Below are positions 16,705 to 24,929 of a stretch of 64,000 nucleotides of DNA, in pieces (the stretch's first letter is position 1; the number at the start of each line of letters is the position of its first letter). Position numbers and translations under genes: made by a program. Below the pieces are notes generated by a model. That model was not told where the DNA came from, made no database searches, and saw only the letters and a program-made list of their open reading frames with translations. Source of the DNA: Thermocatellispora tengchongensis (GTDB lineage Bacteria; Actinomycetota; Actinomycetes; Streptosporangiales; Streptosporangiaceae); contig NZ_JACHGN010000017.1 of the NCBI RefSeq assembly GCF_014202315.1, positions 223,180 to 287,179 of the forward strand. Direction: 5' to 3'.

Positions 16705-18075
16705 TCACGCGTCACCGTCAGACGCCGACGGGTCCTCGCGCAGCGGCTCCACCACCAGCGTGAGTCCGTCCACATCCGTGACGCGGACGTCCTGCCCCGG
16801 GCTCAGCGGCCCTCCGGTGCTGCGCGCCGCCCACCAGGCGCCGTCCATGAAGATCCGGCCGCGGTCGCCCTCGCTCTCGCCCACCTGGGCCGTCCGGCCG
16901 ACGAGCGCCGACGTCCCGGTGGCCGCGCTGCCGTGCCTGGTCCGGTAGACGATCCGGCCCGCGATGACGGCCAGGACCACGATGACCACGGCCGTCGGCA
17001 GGGCGACCATGGGGTCCACGCGCACGCCCTGCGCCTCGTCGAACAGGAACACCCCCGCCAGGACGAGCACGACGCCGCCGCCTATCGCGAACCCGGCGAT
17101 GCCCGGCGCGAACAACTCGGCCAGGAACAGGCCCGCCGCGATGAGAAGCAGCACGACCCCGGCCGCGTTCACCGGCAGGACGGCCATGCCGAACAGCGCG
17201 AGCACCAGGGAGACCGCACCCACGATCCCGGCCACGCCGATGCCGGGAGAGGCCAGCTCGTACAGCAGGCCGAGCAGGCCCAGCGTGAACAGGATGTAGG
17301 CGATGTTGGGGCTGGCGAGGAACTGCTGCACCTGACGCAGCCATCCCCACTCCGCGCGATCGGCCCGCGCCACGGCGGTGCGCAGCGTGACCGTACGGTC
17401 GCCCGCCACCCGTACCTGCCGCCCGTCCACCGCGCTCAGCGCCTCCCGCAGCGAGGACGCCTGGGCGTCCACCACCCCCGTCCGCACGGCCTGGCTCACG
17501 TCGAGCGAGCGGCCCTCGCGCACCATGGCCCCGGCGAACTCGACGTCGCGGCCACGCAGCCGGGCCAGCGACTCGGCATGGGCGGCGGCGTCATTGATCA
17601 CCTTGGCGCCCAGGTCCTCGCCCTGCATGCCCACCGGCGTGGCCGCGCCGATGGAGGTACCGGGCGCCATCACCGCCGCGTGCGCCGCCAGCGTGATCAC
17701 CGCTCCCGCGGACGCCGCCCGGGCTCCCTGCGGCGACACGTAGACGATCACCGGCGTCTCACTCGCCAGAATGTCCTGCACGATCGCCCGCATCGACTCC
17801 GCCAACCCACCGGGCGTGTCCAGCTCGATCACGTACGCGGCATGCCCCTCCCGCTGCGCCCGGCCCAGCGTCTCCTCGACATGGTCCGCCACCACAGGTG
17901 TGATCTCCGTCGCCACCGTGGTCACCAGGACGCGTTCCACGCGGGTCTCGGCGACCCCTTCCTGCATCGCCGTCATGCCTCCGGACAACGCGATGACCGC
18001 GGACAGCACCACGAACGCGATCAGATGGCAGCCCACCGTGGTGGCCCGGAGGAGACCGCGGCTACGAGACCGCAC
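16705..18075 (-). CDS. NfeD/ClpP-class membrane serine protease (stomatin partner)
   Basis: 456 residues: an N-terminal signal/anchor segment, a ClpP-like periplasmic protease domain (YVIELDTPGGLAESMRAIVQ; nucleophile region ASAGAVITLAAHAAVMAPGT; candidate catalytic Lys in LGAKVINDAAAHAESLA), four to five membrane helices (about residues 225-390), and a C-terminal OB-fold NfeD domain (TALVGRTAQVGESEGDRGRI, MDGAWWAARSTGG). These proteins cleave stomatin C-termini and form the STOPP unit with the downstream slipin gene. The GTG/ATG region lies just after a 238-bp gap with no clear gene (only a 24-codon open frame at 18154-18228, minus). Confidence 0.92.
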   Translation of the reverse strand: MRSRSRGLLRATTVGCHLIAFVVLSAVIALSGGMTAMQEGVAETRVERVLVTTVATEITPVVADHVEETLGRAQREGHAAYVIELDTPGGLAESMRAIVQDILASETPVIVYVSPQGARAASAGAVITLAAHAAVMAPGTSIGAATPVGMQGEDLGAKVINDAAAHAESLARLRGRDVEFAGAMVREGRSLDVSQAVRTGVVDAQASSLREALSAVDGRQVRVAGDRTVTLRTAVARADRAEWGWLRQVQQFLASPNIAYILFTLGLLGLLYELASPGIGVAGIVGAVSLVLALFGMAVLPVNAAGVVLLLIAAGLFLAELFAPGIAGFAIGGGVVLVLAGVFLFDEAQGVRVDPMVALPTAVVIVVLAVIAGRIVYRTRHGSAATGTSALVGRTAQVGESEGDRGRIFMDGAWWAARSTGGPLSPGQDVRVTDVDGLTLVVEPLREDPSASDGDA

Positions 18076-18313
18076 GTCCGTACTTCCCCCCGACTCGTCT
18101 TACAGACGGCGCCTACCCGTGAAGGCCGGGAGCTCACGTGGCCACACGGCCCCTCACCAGGGCCACTTCACCGGCTCCAGGACCTTGACCCCGGCGCGCC
18201 CGTCGTGCGCCCACTCGCCGATCACCATCTCGCCGGCCCTCACCCCTTCACCACGCCGACCGGCGAAATAACGAACTGCCGATCGTGCTCGCCGTGCTGT
18301 GTCGCGAGCCGGA

Positions 18314-19540
18314 TCAAGATGGTGCTCGCTTGCGGGCGCGCTCGCTCAGGCGCCGGGCGGTGCCGTACCAGGCGGGGACCTCCCGCTCGTCGTCGAACCA
18401 GCGGGCCACCACGACATCGGTGGAGGAGTGCAGCAGGATCGACAGCACGATGGCCACGGCGACCAGTTGGAACACCTCCTGGGCGGTGGCGATGCCCGAG
18501 CCGAGCACGATGAGGCCGTAGACCACCGACGCGAACCCCTTGGGGCCGAACCAGGCCACCGCGGCCTGCTCGCGCACGGACAGACCAGAGCCGAGGAAGG
18601 AGATCCAGATCGCGACGGGCCGGGCGATCACCAGAGCGAGCAGCGCGAACAGCCATCCTCGCCAGCCGACCGCGCCCAGCAGAGCCGGGGTGATCAAGGC
18701 GCCGAAGACCAGCAGCGCGGCCAGCTTCAGCATTTCGGCGATCAGCTCGCCGAAATGCTCGAACGATTCGCGCTGCCGCTGCCCGAAGGTGGCCACGGTG
18801 ATGCCGGCGGCGAACGCCGCCAGGAACAGGTTGCCATGGGTGATCTTGCCGAGGGCGAGCACGAGCAGGCCGATGGCCAGGGCATTGAGCGGCTCGTACT
18901 GGGTGGAGGCGGCGAACCAGCGGGTCCGCTCCAGCTTGATCGCCACCCAGGGCACGACCACGCCGATCACGATGCCGAGACCGAGTTCCGCGGCGAGCTC
19001 ACCCAGGTGGAGGTCTGCCGAACCGGCCGTGACGGCCAGGAAGACCATCACGAACGGCAGGGCCAGACCGTCGTTGACGCCCGACTCCACGTTGAGCAAC
19101 TGGCGCAGGCGCGGCGGCACCTTCTCGTTGCCGACCAGCGCGGCGGCGAACACCGGGTCGGTGGGGGCGAGGATCGCGCCGATCAGCAGCGACTCGATCC
19201 AGCCCAGCCCGACCAGGTAGTGGGCTCCCAGCGCGGTGATGACCAGGGTGAGGGGCAGGCCCCAGCCGAGCGCGCGGCCGGGCAGCCGCCACGCCGTGCG
19301 CAGGTCGGCCCATCCCACGCGCATGCCGTCGGTGAACAGCACCGCGAACAGGGCGAGTTCCGCCAGGGTGCCGACCACGTCGTCGCCTGCGGTGGCCGAG
19401 ACCACGCCGAGCACCCCGTCGCCGAGCACGAAACCGGCCACCAGGAACAATGCCGCCGTCGAGAGGATGGTCCGGTGGGCCAGGCTGGAGAGCAGCACCG
19501 CGAGCAGCAGCACGGAGGCGAACGCGGTGAGAAGGGACAT
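18314..19540 (-). CDS. Cation:proton antiporter, CPA1/NhaP type
   Basis: 408-residue membrane antiporter with twelve or so hydrophobic segments. The ion-binding helices are clear: GAILAPTDPVFAAALVGNEK followed by LNVESGVNDGLALPFVMVF, the ESG.ND signature of CPA1 (Na+ or K+/H+) exchangers. No cytoplasmic regulatory domain follows. Just upstream of the ATG lies a 25-nt element identical to one before the CBS-NhaD operon at 41 kb, so the gene may be controlled by a leader RNA that responds to a cation or pH (inference). It is one of three Na+/H+ antiporter-type genes in the window. Confidence 0.92.
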   Translation of the reverse strand: MSLLTAFASVLLLAVLLSSLAHRTILSTAALFLVAGFVLGDGVLGVVSATAGDDVVGTLAELALFAVLFTDGMRVGWADLRTAWRLPGRALGWGLPLTLVITALGAHYLVGLGWIESLLIGAILAPTDPVFAAALVGNEKVPPRLRQLLNVESGVNDGLALPFVMVFLAVTAGSADLHLGELAAELGLGIVIGVVVPWVAIKLERTRWFAASTQYEPLNALAIGLLVLALGKITHGNLFLAAFAAGITVATFGQRQRESFEHFGELIAEMLKLAALLVFGALITPALLGAVGWRGWLFALLALVIARPVAIWISFLGSGLSVREQAAVAWFGPKGFASVVYGLIVLGSGIATAQEVFQLVAVAIVLSILLHSSTDVVVARWFDDEREVPAWYGTARRLSERARKRAPS

Positions 19541-19600
19541 CGAGTGCCTCCAGGTACGTCGGCGTCATGACCTTGCCGACCAGACTTCCCGGCGCACCGC
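19541..19600 (-). promoter_or_regulatory. Candidate riboswitch-like leader of the antiporter gene
   Basis: On the minus strand GGTGCGCCGGGAAGTCTGG continues into TCGGCA (19598 down to 19574), 33 bases before the ATG. The same 25 bases occur at 41157-41133 before another antiporter operon. GGCGC/GCGCC and GTCGGC/GCCGAC can pair locally and the ribosome-binding site GGAGG follows. The genes downstream suggest an ion-responsive RNA such as nhaA-I; I could not run a covariance model, so the class is a guess. Confidence 0.5.
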
Positions 19601-19689
19601 GCCATACGGTAGCAGCATCACCATTGACGGTTAGGTGTGGTGTCTCAGGATGTTGGTTCCACGAGGTCCTCGCTGGTCAGCTACCTCGC

Positions 19690-20068
19690 GCAGCAGCTCG
19701 CCGGTCGGCGGGCCGAGGTCACGGAGCCGGTCGAGTCCTCGCCTCACCGGGATGCGGCGTCACGGTCGCCGGCGCGACCGTGACGCCGTGCGGCCGCTGA
19801 AGGTCGGCGGCGAGCCGCGCGGGCCCATGCTTGGTCTGCGCGGCTCGCCGCAATGCCTCTACCAGGTCAGCGATGTCCTCGTCGGGGCGGGGGAGTGGTC
19901 AAGCAGGCCGTTCTCGCCGTCCGCGCGCCGGCGGGCGTACCACTTGGCCAGGCAGCGGCGCGACAGCCCGGCATCGGCAGCGATGTGCGCGATCGGCCGG
20001 CCGGCGTCGCCCGGCTGCAGCCAGTAGGACCGGAGGATCTCAGGGCTCCCGCGTGAGCGGCCGTGCAT
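19690..20068 (-). mobile_element. IS481-type transposase N-terminal fragment, frameshifted
   Basis: GRPIAHIAADAGLSRRCLAKWYARRRADG and GENGLLDHSPAPTR match the helix-turn-helix head of IS481/IS3-like transposases (RPIA..A...GIS....KW...Y...G..GLLDRSS.P). A neighbouring frame then carries GPARLAADLQRPHGVTVAPA, the next conserved segment, showing a frameshift. The DDE core is missing. It lies between the antiporter leader and the VOC gene. Confidence 0.6.
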
Positions 20069-20072
20069 GGCG

Positions 20073-20471
20073 TCAACGTGCGAACTTTTCGATGGCTGCC
20101 GGGGTGACGGGGGTGAAGAAGTTGACGAGGTTGCCGTCGGGGTCGCGGAACAGCAGCGACCGGTTGCCCCACGGCATCGTGGTGGGCTCGGTGACGAAGT
20201 CGGTGACGAAGCCGGTCAGGTTCTGGTGAATGCGGTCCACGTCGTCGACGAGGAACTCGATGATCACGCTCTGGTTGTCGGCCGGGCGGGCGGAGCCCGG
20301 GGCGAACAGTGGGACGGTGCGGGTGCCGGCGATCGCGAGGGTGGCGTTGGGGGTCTTGAGTTCGGCGAAGTCCTCGGTGGCCCACGTCGCCTGCGCCCCG
20401 GTGGCTCGCTCGTAGAACTCGACCAGGCGCGCTACGTCGCCGGTAATGATGCGGATCGAGACGAAGTCCAT
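20073..20471 (-). CDS. VOC (glyoxalase-like) family protein
   Basis: 132-residue vicinal-oxygen-chelate protein: MDFVSIRIITGDVARLVEFY starts the first beta-alpha-beta-beta-beta unit and LLFRDPDGNLVNFFTPV ends the second, with the metal-ligand-type Glu/His positions only partly kept (no clear His in the first strand). Such proteins include dioxygenases, antibiotic-binding proteins and glyoxalase relatives; the substrate is unknown. ATG 20471 has AGGAG-like bases upstream. The gene is divergent from the WYL regulator gene across a 27-bp palindrome, so it is probably its target. Confidence 0.88.
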   Translation of the reverse strand: MDFVSIRIITGDVARLVEFYERATGAQATWATEDFAELKTPNATLAIAGTRTVPLFAPGSARPADNQSVIIEFLVDDVDRIHQNLTGFVTDFVTEPTTMPWGNRSLLFRDPDGNLVNFFTPVTPAAIEKFAR

Positions 20472-20521
20472 GGAAATCTCCTTGGCTGTGCTGGAGGCGT
20501 GCACGTCGCAGACTAGGAGAA

Positions 20522-20548
20522 ATACTGGACAGAATCGGTCCAGTATTC
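20522..20548. promoter_or_regulatory. Operator of the VOC/WYL divergent pair
   Basis: AATACTGGAC (20522-20531) and GTCCAGTATT (20539-20548) are a perfect 10-bp inverted repeat with a 7-base spacer, in the 93-bp gap between the divergent genes. The position over both promoters suggests repression by the WYL/YafY-type protein. Confidence 0.75.
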
Positions 20549-20564
20549 GCGTTAGGCTGCGAAC

Positions 20565-21554
20565 ATGCCTCGACCGACCGCCCGCGTGCTGACACTCCTG
20601 GAGCTGCTGCAGTCGGGCGGCACCCGGACGGTGGCCGAACTCGCCGACCGGCTCGGCGTCGAAGGGCGCACCGTGCGGCGGTATGTGGACCAGCTGATCG
20701 ACCTGGACGTGCCCGTGGAATCGGTGCGCGGCCGCTACGGCGGGTACCGGCTCGCCCCCGGGTACCGCTTGCCTCCGCTCATGCTGAGCGACGACGAGGC
20801 GCTGGCCGTGCTGCTCGGCCTGGTCGCCGGCCGCCGGGCAGGGTTGACGACGACGGAGCACACGGCAAGCGAGACGGCATCGGTGAAGATCCGGCGGGTG
20901 CTGCCCGAGCACATCGCCCGTCGGCTCGACACACTCCTGGAAGCTCTCGCCTTCACGGATCAGCCCGGCGAGTTCGACACCCCGGACGCCGAGGTCCTGC
21001 TCACCATCGCCGATGCGGTGCGCCACCGCCGGCCGGTCGCGATCCGCTACACCGACCGCGACGGACGGCGCAGCGAGCGCACGCTGCACGCGTACGGGAT
21101 CGTCGCCCATTCCGGCCGTTGGTACGTCACGGGCAAGGACGCCCGGATCGGCGAGGACCGAACCTTCCGGCTCGATCGCATCGCAGACGCCAGGGCCCTG
21201 CCCGGCTCGTTCGAAGCGCCCGTGGGTCCCGATCCGGCACAGCGTGTGTTGTCAGCGTTCGCCACGGCCGAGTACCGGCATGAGGTGACCTTGCGGATCC
21301 ACGGGACGGTCGGGCAGATCCGCGCCCGCCTTCCCGCCAGCGTCGCGAGCCTGGAGGAGTACGCGCCCGTGGCAGGCGAGGACCGGGCGACCGAGCGCTG
21401 GCTGCGCGTCGAGCTGCGGGTGGAACGGCTCGACTGGTTGCCTCCGGTACTCGCCTCGCTCGACCGTCCGTTCGTCATCGAGCGCCCCGATGAACTGCGC
21501 CGGCTCGTCATCGCACTCGCCCAACGCCTCGCGTCCCACGCCCGCCAAGCCTGA
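20565..21554 (+). CDS. WYL-domain transcriptional regulator (YafY/DeoR-like)
   Basis: 329 residues. N-terminal HTH (VLTLLELLQSGGTRTVAELA, DRLGVEGRTVRRYVDQLIDL), a short GGYRLAPGYRLPPLMLSDDE linker typical of YafY proteins, and a C-terminal WYL domain (RPVAIRYTDRDGRRSERTLH, IVAHSGRWYVTGKDARIGED, TFRLDRIADA) that senses a ligand, with a final WCX-like domain. It is divergent from the VOC gene and close to the palindrome at 20522-20548, so autoregulation and control of the VOC gene are likely. It closely resembles in architecture the second WYL gene at 23870-24865, but the sequences differ widely. Confidence 0.92.
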   Translation: MPRPTARVLTLLELLQSGGTRTVAELADRLGVEGRTVRRYVDQLIDLDVPVESVRGRYGGYRLAPGYRLPPLMLSDDEALAVLLGLVAGRRAGLTTTEHTASETASVKIRRVLPEHIARRLDTLLEALAFTDQPGEFDTPDAEVLLTIADAVRHRRPVAIRYTDRDGRRSERTLHAYGIVAHSGRWYVTGKDARIGEDRTFRLDRIADARALPGSFEAPVGPDPAQRVLSAFATAEYRHEVTLRIHGTVGQIRARLPASVASLEEYAPVAGEDRATERWLRVELRVERLDWLPPVLASLDRPFVIERPDELRRLVIALAQRLASHARQA

Positions 21555-21720
21555 AGGCGAGGAACCACCGTCATGAGATGGCACAGGTAGGTCCGGTCTC
21601 GGGCGATCCAAAGGCGCTTGAGGCCACGTTCGACCGGCCTCACCTCCGCCGTCGCGAGAGCGGTGTCGTTCAGCAGGTTCAGCCCCGGGCCGGATCTCAC
21701 TTTCGCCATGCCTGACCAAA

Positions 21721-21738
21721 TGGTTAGCATGTTGACCA
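21721..21738. promoter_or_regulatory. Probable TetR operator
   Basis: TGGTTAGCA-TGTTGACCA is an imperfect palindrome (7 of 9 arm positions) that ends on the first base of the chosen ATG. An operator at this place implies a leaderless or very short transcript and autorepression of the TetR-glycosyltransferase pair. Confidence 0.5.
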
Positions 21739-22364
21739 TGCGATCAGCCGAAGACGATCTCACCGCACGGGCCCGGATCAGGAATGCCGCACTGGAGCTG
21801 TTCGGCGCCGAGGGGGTCGGCCGGGTCAGCCTGCGGGCCGTGGCGACGCGGGCCGGGGTGTCCCACGCCCTGGTCCTGCACCACTTCGCGTCCAAGGAGG
21901 GCCTGCGCCAGGCGTGCGATGAGTACGTGGTCTCGCTGGTGCGCGGAGGCCCCGAGGCCGACCTGGGCGACACCGCGGGGCTGGCCGCCATGCTGGAGGC
22001 CGGGGCCGCGGTGCGGCGCTACCTCGGGCGGGCCTTCCTGGACGGCACCCCGCAGGCGGCGGCGTTGTTCGACGAGATCGTCGAGGCCACGCAGCGGTGG
22101 CTGGAGCAGGGCGTACGCGAGGGCCGCGTCCACCCCAGCCAGGACCCGCGTGCCCGCGCCGCGTTGTACGTGACCTGGCTGCTGGCGCCGCTGGCCTTCG
22201 GTGAGCACCTGGCGCGGGCGCTGGACGTGCCCGACGTGCACGACATGGAGGCGATGCTGCGCTTCTCGCGGGCCGGCATCGAGATGTTCACCCGCGGCGT
22301 GTTCGCCGGCGAAGACGCCCTGGACGCCTGGGACGCGATCCGCAAGGAGCGGGGATCACGATGA
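21738..22364 (+). CDS. TetR-family transcriptional regulator
   Basis: 208 residues. [58 protein letters not shown]; the ligand-binding C-terminal domain is helical with an extra C-terminal pair of helices as in other actinobacterial TetR proteins of this type. In-frame ATGs at 21708, 21720 and 21729 exist, but the palindrome at 21721-21738 argues for 21738. It is followed by a 4-bp overlap with the glycosyltransferase gene and probably controls it. The head of the protein resembles the TetR at 29034, suggesting paralogues. Confidence 0.9.
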   Translation: MRSAEDDLTARARIRNAALELFGAEGVGRVSLRAVATRAGVSHALVLHHFASKEGLRQACDEYVVSLVRGGPEADLGDTAGLAAMLEAGAAVRRYLGRAFLDGTPQAAALFDEIVEATQRWLEQGVREGRVHPSQDPRARAALYVTWLLAPLAFGEHLARALDVPDVHDMEAMLRFSRAGIEMFTRGVFAGEDALDAWDAIRKERGSR

Positions 22365-23620
22365 AGGTCCTCATCCTGACCCACGGCACCCGCGGCGACG
22401 TCCAGCCGTACGCCGCCCTGGCCCTGGCGCTGCTGCGGGCCGGACACCAGGCGGTGCTGGCCGCCCCCGCCGCCATGGCCGGCCTGGCCCGGCCGCACGG
22501 CATCACCTTCGCGCCGGTGCACGACGGGCCGAACACGCTCATGGACGATCCGCACATCCGGCAGGCGATCGAGACCAACTACCGCGGCCTTCGCGGCAAA
22601 AAGATCGCGCTGGAGGTGATGCGGCGCACCAAGCCGCTGATGGCCCAGGTGTTCGAGGACATGGCCGAGGTCGCCCAGGCGGGTGCCGATGTGGTGGTGC
22701 ACGCGCCCGGCATTCCGGGGCAGCATCTGGCCGAGTGGCTGGGCGTGCCCGCCGTGCCCGCCGCGCTGCAGCCGGTGTGGGTGCCCACCGGCGCCTTCCG
22801 CAACCCGATGGTCCCCCTGCCGCTGCCCCCGGCGCTCAACCGGGCCTCCTACCTGCCGATCAAGCTCATGCTGCGCTCCTTCGGCGGCATCGCCGACACC
22901 TTGCGCGAACGGCGGCTGTCCCTGCCGCGCCGGCGCGGCAGGCACGACATCCTGCGCCGCCCGGACGGCGGCCCGGCCACCGTGCTGCACGGCTTCAGCC
23001 GCCATCTGCTGCCCGGCCGTCTGGACTATCCGTCCTGGGTGCACACCACCGGCTTCTGGTACCTGCCGGCCCCGCCGGACTGGGCGCCCTCCCCGGAACT
23101 GGCCGCGTTCCTGGCCGCCGGTGACGCGCCGGTGTACATCGGGTTCGGCAGCATGGCGGGCACCGACCCGGCCCGGGTCGGCCGCATCGTGGCCGAGGCG
23201 GTACGCCTGGCCGGAGTGCGGGCGGTGCTGGCCTCCGGCTGGGGCGGCATGCACGTCAGCGATCTGCCCGACGGCGTGTTCCAGCTCGAACAGGCCCCGC
23301 ACGACTGGCTGTTCCCCCGCATGGCCGCGATCGTCCACCACGGCGGCAGCGGCACCACCGGCGCGGCCCTGGCCGCCGGACGCCCTCAGGTCATCTGCCC
23401 GTTCGTCGCCGACCAGCCGTTCTGGGCCGCCCGCGCGCACGCCGCCGGCATCGCGCCGCCCCCACAACCGCAGCGCCGCCTGTCTCCCGAAGGGCTCGCC
23501 GCCGCCATCGTCCGGGCCGTCACCGACGAGGGCATGGCCCGCACCGCCACGGCGCTCGGTGAGCGGGTCCGCGCCGAGAACGGCGCCGTACGGGCCGTCA
23601 CCATCCTGGAGTCGCTGTGA
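22361..23620 (+). CDS. Glycosyltransferase, GT1/UGT type (MGT-like)
   Basis: 419-residue GT-B enzyme. The N-terminal acceptor domain starts with KVLILTHGTRGDVQPYAALA, as in sterol glucosyltransferase and macrolide glycosyltransferase relatives; the C-terminal nucleotide-sugar domain contains PVYIGFGSMAG and the donor-binding motif IVHHGGSGTTGAALAAGRPQ ending VICPFVADQPFWAARAHAAG. Such enzymes glycosylate lipids, xenobiotics or antibiotics. Coupling with a TetR gene (ATGA overlap) fits an induced detoxification or self-resistance enzyme (inference). A P450 scrap follows. Confidence 0.93.
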   Translation: MKVLILTHGTRGDVQPYAALALALLRAGHQAVLAAPAAMAGLARPHGITFAPVHDGPNTLMDDPHIRQAIETNYRGLRGKKIALEVMRRTKPLMAQVFEDMAEVAQAGADVVVHAPGIPGQHLAEWLGVPAVPAALQPVWVPTGAFRNPMVPLPLPPALNRASYLPIKLMLRSFGGIADTLRERRLSLPRRRGRHDILRRPDGGPATVLHGFSRHLLPGRLDYPSWVHTTGFWYLPAPPDWAPSPELAAFLAAGDAPVYIGFGSMAGTDPARVGRIVAEAVRLAGVRAVLASGWGGMHVSDLPDGVFQLEQAPHDWLFPRMAAIVHHGGSGTTGAALAAGRPQVICPFVADQPFWAARAHAAGIAPPPQPQRRLSPEGLAAAIVRAVTDEGMARTATALGERVRAENGAVRAVTILESL

Positions 23621-23638
23621 GCATCTCTCTCACCGATC

Positions 23639-23782
23639 TGGCTGGTCACCGGCTACCCGGAAAGCCTCACGGCGCTGACCGACGCAGCCGCCCGCCGCGT
23701 GGAGCGGCTGCGTCCCCGCATCCGGCGGATCACCGACGACCTGCTCGCCGGGCTGCCGCGTGAGCAGCGATTGATCCGCTGA
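23639..23782 (+). pseudogene. Cytochrome P450 remnant with internal deletion
   Basis: The short frame WLVTGYPESLTALTDAAARR then VERLRPRIRRITDDLLAGLP joins two conserved N-terminal pieces of actinobacterial P450s (WLVTRY.EV and the C-helix-following RPRI..I.DDLL), with the heme-proximal C helix deleted between them. It ends after 48 codons, with no heme-binding Cys. The rest of 23783-23869 shows nothing. Confidence 0.6.
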
Positions 23783-23869
23783 TGTCCGATTTTCCGGGCC
23801 GTCGAGCACCACTTCGGCGGCCTGTCGGGAACCTCCAATCCCGCCAGCCCGCGAGAGGGGCGGATCAAC

Positions 23870-24865
23870 CTACACCGGGGGCATGTCCGGGAGTGCAGGA
23901 CTGGCCGGGCCTGCCGATCTGCCGACGGCATGGAGAAAGCGTGTGCCCCAATCTCTCAGGTGATCGACGAATTCCGGCGGTCGGAGCACCTCGAATTCGG
24001 CGCCGAGATTGCCCAGCGCTTGCGTGGGCCAGTCCAGGCTGGTGGAGATCATCGTCAGCCGGCAGCGATGGTGGTCGACCGGTTCGATCTCGCCCCATTG
24101 GCCGACCATCCGGCGCACCTGCTCTGCGGGCGCGTGAACCAGCACGACGACGGTGTGAGCGGTCGGGACCTGGGTCGCGGTGCGGACGAACGCGGCGGCG
24201 TCCCCGCCGGGCAGTGGCCGTGGCGGGAAGTGGGAGCCGGTGTCGCGTGGCTGGGCCAGCCGGTCGAGGCGGAAGCTGCGCCAGTCGTGTCTGGTCAGGT
24301 CGTAGGCCACCAGATACCAGCGGCCCCCGAGCGCGACGAGGCGATGGGGTTCCACCTCGCGTTCTGTTTGCACGCCACCCCGGGTGGTGTAGTGGAAGCG
24401 CAGCCGTTCCTGGTCCCGGCACGCCTGGGCGATCATCGTCAGCACCTCCGCCGGGATGACCGGCCCGGAGGAGGCCGCAGAGACGGTCATCGCGCGCAGC
24501 GCGTTCACTCTGGCACGCAGCCGGGGTGGCAGGACCTGCACCACCTTGGTCAGCACGCGCACCGCCGCCTCGTCCAGCCCGGCGATGCCGCTCTGCGCCG
24601 CGTCTCCCATGCCGACCGCCAGCGCGACCCCTTCCTCGTCATCCAGGAGCAACGGGGGCAGCACGGCCCCGGGCTCCAGTCGATAGCCGCCGTCGGTGCC
24701 CCGGGAGGCGTGTACCGGATACCCCAGCTCGCGCAGGCGATCGACGTCCCGGCGCAGCGTGCGTTCCGACACCCCGAGACGAGCGGCCAGATCCGCGCCC
24801 GGCCAGTGGCGGTGTGTCTGCAGCAACGACAGCAGGGTGAGCGTCCGGGAACTCGTGTTGGCCAT
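23870..24865 (-). CDS. WYL-domain transcriptional regulator
   Basis: 331 residues. HTH (TLTLLSLLQTHRHWPGADLA, ARLGVSERTLRRDVDRLREL), GGYRLEPGAVLPPLLLDDEE linker, WYL core (ERLRFHYTTRGGVQTEREVE, RLVALGGRWYLVAYDLTRHD) and C-terminal WCX part ending in a proline-rich tail. It is divergent from the oxidoreductase gene at 24930 and the intervening 60 bp contain a near-perfect inverted repeat, so it probably regulates that gene and itself. Confidence 0.92.
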   Translation of the reverse strand: MANTSSRTLTLLSLLQTHRHWPGADLAARLGVSERTLRRDVDRLRELGYPVHASRGTDGGYRLEPGAVLPPLLLDDEEGVALAVGMGDAAQSGIAGLDEAAVRVLTKVVQVLPPRLRARVNALRAMTVSAASSGPVIPAEVLTMIAQACRDQERLRFHYTTRGGVQTEREVEPHRLVALGGRWYLVAYDLTRHDWRSFRLDRLAQPRDTGSHFPPRPLPGGDAAAFVRTATQVPTAHTVVVLVHAPAEQVRRMVGQWGEIEPVDHHRCRLTMISTSLDWPTQALGNLGAEFEVLRPPEFVDHLRDWGTRFLHAVGRSAGPASPALPDMPPV

Positions 24866-24883
24866 GTCATCATTATCGTGGCA

Positions 24884-24908
24884 CTTCCGGTCAAAAACTG
24901 GCCGGAAG
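24884..24908. promoter_or_regulatory. Operator of the WYL/oxidoreductase pair
   Basis: CTTCCGGTCA (24884-24893) and TGGCCGGAAG (24899-24908) are inverted repeats matching at 9 of 10 positions with a 5-base spacer, centred between the two divergent start codons. Confidence 0.65.
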
Positions 24909-24929
24909 CCTCGATAGCGTGATCCCGTG

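Noticed and set aside
18154..18228. 24-codon frame MVIGEWAHDGRAGVKVLEPV on the minus strand between NfeD and the antiporter
   Set aside because: Too short, no ribosome-binding site or family match; might be the tail of a lost gene but not supportable.
14239..18513. Several very long open frames (up to about 900 codons) antisense or out of phase to nhaA, slipin, NfeD and the antiporter gene
   Set aside because: Composition (Arg, Gly, Asp, His-rich) is typical of shadow frames in GC-rich DNA, and the opposite frames carry clear protein families.
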